A stretch of 64,000 nucleotides of DNA from Methylophilus medardensis. Its GTDB lineage: Bacteria; Pseudomonadota; Gammaproteobacteria; Burkholderiales; Methylophilaceae. The stretch lies in NCBI RefSeq assembly GCF_006363915.1, contig NZ_CP040946.1; one strand, written 5' to 3'. Positions 63,371-64,000 of this stretch are shown piece after piece (position 1 is the stretch's first letter; every line of letters begins with the position of its first letter). The position numbers and the translations under genes are program-made. The notes beneath the pieces are model-generated. The model was not told the DNA's origin. It searched no databases and worked only from the letters and a program-made list of their open reading frames with translations.

Positions 63371-64000
63371 AAATACACACACAATTTGCTACACCTACCC
63401 CCGCCATCACCGACTATAAAGAGCCCTTGCGGGTTGGCATCGGCGGGCCAGTCGGTTCCGGAAAAACCGCGCTGACATTGTCTCTTTGCCAGCGTTTGCG
63501 AGAGGTTTACAACATCGCGGTGGTGACTAACGATATCTATACCAAAGAAGATGCCGAGTTTTTGACGCGGAACGAGGCGCTGGTGCCAGAGCGCATTATT
63601 GGCGTCGAAACCGGCGGTTGCCCGCACACGGCCATTCGCGAAGATGCCTCAATGAACCTCGAGGCGGTTGATCAACTCAGCAAGCGCTTTCAAACGCTGG
63701 ACATCGTGTTTGTCGAAAGTGGTGGCGATAATTTGGCAGCCACCTTTAGCCCGGAGCTGTCTGATTTGACGATTTATGTGATTGATGTTGCCGCCGGCGA
63801 AAAAATTCCCCGCAAAGGCGGTCCTGGCATTACCAAGTCTGACTTATTGGTGATTAACAAGATTGATCTGGCACCCATGGTTGGGGCATCGCTGGCGGTC
63901 ATGGCGCAAGATGCCAAACGCATGCGTGGCGAAAAGCCTTTTATTTTCAGTAACCTGAAAAGTGGGCAAGGGCTCGAAGAGATCGTGACATTTATAGAAA
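63367..64000 (+). CDS. ureG: Urease accessory GTPase UreG (truncated by window end)
   Basis: 211 codons visible, running off the right edge with an open frame. GIGGPVGSGKTAL (P-loop at 27-34), VTNDIYTKEDAEFL, VETGGCPHTAIRED, FVESGGDNLAATFSPEL and VINKIDLAP are the UreG motifs. GTP-dependent nickel insertase of urease. It starts within the ureF stop (ATGA). Confidence 0.97.
   Translation, partial: MKIHTQFATPTPAITDYKEPLRVGIGGPVGSGKTALTLSLCQRLREVYNIAVVTNDIYTKEDAEFLTRNEALVPERIIGVETGGCPHTAIREDASMNLEAVDQLSKRFQTLDIVFVESGGDNLAATFSPELSDLTIYVIDVAAGEKIPRKGGPGITKSDLLVINKIDLAPMVGASLAVMAQDAKRMRGEKPFIFSNLKSGQGLEEIVTFIE

Overview
The window looks like a chromosomal segment of a methylotrophic betaproteobacterium of the family Methylophilaceae, most likely genus Methylophilus. 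The main reason is a formamidase/short-chain-amide locus in the order porin, formamidase, FmdB, binding protein, permeases and ATPases, which matches the fmd genes described from Methylophilus methylotrophus and here runs directly into a urease operon. Supporting hints are two copies of the PQQ precursor gene pqqA, a PQQ-type dehydrogenase fragment, a cytochrome-cL-like lipoprotein, and typical betaproteobacterial core blocks (TPR-lolB-ispE-tRNA-Gln-prs-rplY-pth-ychF; ubiE-ubiJ-ubiB; rpoH). The assignment rests on gene content and protein motifs read by eye, not on a database search.

Layout. 1-9.4 kb: envelope and stress-type genes (sorbosone-dehydrogenase-like lipoprotein, CFA-like methyltransferase, SDR, cytochrome c, two small exported proteins, an 18-cysteine Csp3-like copper protein, a BON protein), a lone phage-tail-sheath gene broken by an in-frame amber codon, an esterase, and two near-identical pqqA cassettes flanking an EAL-domain gene. 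9.4-14.3 kb: an A+T-rich accessory stretch (Crp/Fnr regulator, HipBA, a zinc-finger/HNH-endonuclease pair) ending at tRNA-Met. 14.4-31.7 kb: HD-GYP, YchF, a large CHASE-PAS-GGDEF-EAL protein, the core block pth to TPR (with an unusual degenerate carbonic-anhydrase fusion inserted between ispE and lolB), a GldA/F/G-like ABC operon and mutM. 31.7-42 kb: a frameshifted diguanylate cyclase, an Na+/solute symporter, ubiquinone genes, a dynamin-like GTPase, and rpoH with a CIRCE element. 42.3-49 kb: a three-gene signalling operon (MHYT hybrid kinase, REC-HD-GYP regulator, binding-protein-PAS sensor). 49.3-64 kb: two small envelope genes, then the fmd and ure genes, cut off within ureG.

How it works together. 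The last 13 kb forms a complete nitrogen-scavenging route: porin (FmdC) and an ABC importer (FmdD, FmdE, FmdF plus two ATPases) bring in urea and short amides, formamidase releases ammonia and formate, and urease releases ammonia and CO2. A sigma-54-like promoter sequence before fmdC fits nitrogen control. Cyclic-di-GMP turnover is heavily represented: five genes (one broken) encode GGDEF, EAL or HD-GYP domains. The most unusual items are the pqqA cassette duplication, the adhesin-E/pseudo-carbonic-anhydrase fusion, the amber-interrupted sheath gene, the apparent non-AUG start of rpoH beneath a CIRCE site, and a TCCTAC motif repeated before several exported-protein genes.
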